This document shows positions 63,292 through 64,000 of a stretch of 64,000 bases of DNA, one piece after another. Within the stretch, counting starts at the first letter, position 1. Every line of letters begins with the position of its first letter. Under the pieces are notes generated by a model. The model was not told the DNA's origin and ran no database searches. It was given only the letters and a program-made list of their open reading frames with translations. A program made the position numbers and the translations under genes. The DNA is taken from positions 1,806,750 to 1,870,749 of the forward strand of contig NZ_CP033877.1 in NCBI RefSeq assembly GCF_006970445.1, given 5' to 3'. Source of the DNA: Stenotrophomonas maltophilia (GTDB taxonomy: Bacteria > Pseudomonadota > Gammaproteobacteria > Xanthomonadales > Xanthomonadaceae).

Positions 63292-64000
63292 ATGAGCATC
63301 CAAGAGATTTCCCCTGCGCAGGCGCGCGAGCGCCAGGCCCATGGCGCCGTGCTGATAGATGTGCGCGAGGCGCACGAACGGGCCGGCGGAATGGCCGAGG
63401 GCGCGCGCGGCGTGGCCAAGGGCGAGCTGCAGGCCGACCCGGCCGTGCATCTGCCGCGGCACGACCAGGAAATCCTGCTGATCTGCCAGAGCGGCAAGCG
63501 CTCGGCCGATGCCGTGCAGTTCCTGCTGGAGGCCGGCTACACCCGCGTCGCTTCCGTGACGGGCGGCACCGTGGCCTGGCGCGAGCAGTCGCTGCCGCTG
63601 GTGCAGCCGCTGGCCAGCGCCGCCGACCGCGATTTCTACGACCGCTATTCGCGCCACCTGCTGCTGCCGCAGGTGGGCGAGGCCGGCCAGCGTATGCTGC
63701 AGCAGTCACGCGTGCTGGTGCTGGGTGCCGGCGGCCTGGGCGCCCCGGCCGGGTTCTATCTGGCTGCGGCCGGGGTAGGGCACCTGCGCTTCGCCGACCA
63801 CGACCGCGTGGAGCGCAGCAACCTGCACCGGCAGATCGTGCATACCGAAGCCAGCGTCGGCCAGCTCAAGGTTGATTCCGCGCGCGAGCGGCTGCTGGCG
63901 CTGAACCCGTCGATCGAGGTCGAGGCGGTGCCGGAGCGGGTCACGTCCGAGAACGTGGATGCGCTGTTGGAGGGCGTGGACGTGGTGCTGGACGGCTCGG
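63292..64000 (+). CDS. Rhodanese-MoeB/ThiF fusion (E1-like adenylyltransferase), 3' end outside window
   Basis: Activates a ubiquitin-like sulfur carrier (MoaD or ThiS type) by C-terminal adenylation. 236 residues are visible. Residues 1-105 form a rhodanese domain (VLIDVREAHERAG; active-loop cysteine C65 in ILLICQSGKRSAD; ASVTGGTVAW). The E1-like domain starts with YDRYSRHLLLPQVGEAGQ, then the nucleotide loop VLGAGGLGAP (144-152), and ADHDRVERSNLHRQIVH, the family signature. In MOCS3/Uba4 the rhodanese is C-terminal; here it is N-terminal. MoeB or ThiF cannot be told apart from this half. Confidence 0.93.
   Translation, partial: MSIQEISPAQARERQAHGAVLIDVREAHERAGGMAEGARGVAKGELQADPAVHLPRHDQEILLICQSGKRSADAVQFLLEAGYTRVASVTGGTVAWREQSLPLVQPLASAADRDFYDRYSRHLLLPQVGEAGQRMLQQSRVLVLGAGGLGAPAGFYLAAAGVGHLRFADHDRVERSNLHRQIVHTEASVGQLKVDSARERLLALNPSIEVEAVPERVTSENVDALLEGVDVVLDGS

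Overview
The window reads as a chromosomal segment of a Stenotrophomonas species, most likely of the S. maltophilia complex. The evidence is a uniformly high-GC sequence, dense genes with strong third-position G/C, Xanthomonadaceae-type proteins (FimX, FabV, 41-residue L36), and many short GTAG-headed hairpins in the gaps that match the known S. maltophilia GTAG (SMAG) family of REP-like repeats. No rRNA, tRNA, phage, transposase or CRISPR was seen. 56 protein genes are called; the first and last run off the window.

Layout. 1-10 kb: LOG-family protein and a class III aminotransferase (minus), the queuosine/Sec cluster queA-tgt-yajC-secD-secF, then fabV. 10-21.7 kb: a fimX-like c-di-GMP receptor, an HI0933-family flavoprotein, yaeQ, an RluA-type synthase, a yaiI-like gene, a cold-shock gene, a glutathione transferase, selO, apt and dbpA. 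21.7-28 kb: two little-known genes, a YeiH-type exporter divergent from its LysR regulator, uup and two small c-type cytochromes. 28-36 kb: a three-gene RND efflux operon with two permeases. 36-41 kb: TraB/GumN-like, GNAT, aguB, aguA, a small exported protein and rpmJ. 41-49 kb: cmk, rpsA, ihfB, lapA, lapB, then a glycan block (WecA-like transferase, CapD/WbpM-like enzyme, galU). 49.7-54.2 kb: a beta-oxidation operon led by a TetR/PsrA-like regulator with a visible operator. 54.4-61.1 kb: ndk-rlmN-pilF-rodZ-yfgM-bamB-der, the E. coli order without ispG and hisS. 61-64 kb: an alcohol dehydrogenase divergent from a LysR gene, and a rhodanese-MoeB/ThiF fusion.

The genes are mostly housekeeping. 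They group into tRNA/rRNA modification (queA, tgt, RluA-type, rlmN, dbpA), envelope biogenesis (SecDF, YfgM, BamB, LapAB, RodZ, PilF, FimX, glycan genes), fatty-acid metabolism (FabV; fad operon) and agmatine-to-putrescine conversion (AguA/AguB).

The most unusual content is intergenic. Four long gaps (8.1-8.8, 19.0-19.5, 24.75-25.1 and 49.3-49.77 kb) hold seven copies of one composite element. Each has an 18-27 bp arm pair whose sequence differs between copies while staying self-complementary. The arms close a core of about 52 nt that is conserved in six copies and carries an inner hairpin. Several copies have a GACAG/CTGTC leader hairpin on one side, and on the other a GTTGCC-type hexamer tract and a terminal GC hairpin. 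This pattern of preserved pairing with changing sequence suggests a structured RNA or a DNA-hairpin mobile element, and it is my main candidate for something undescribed.
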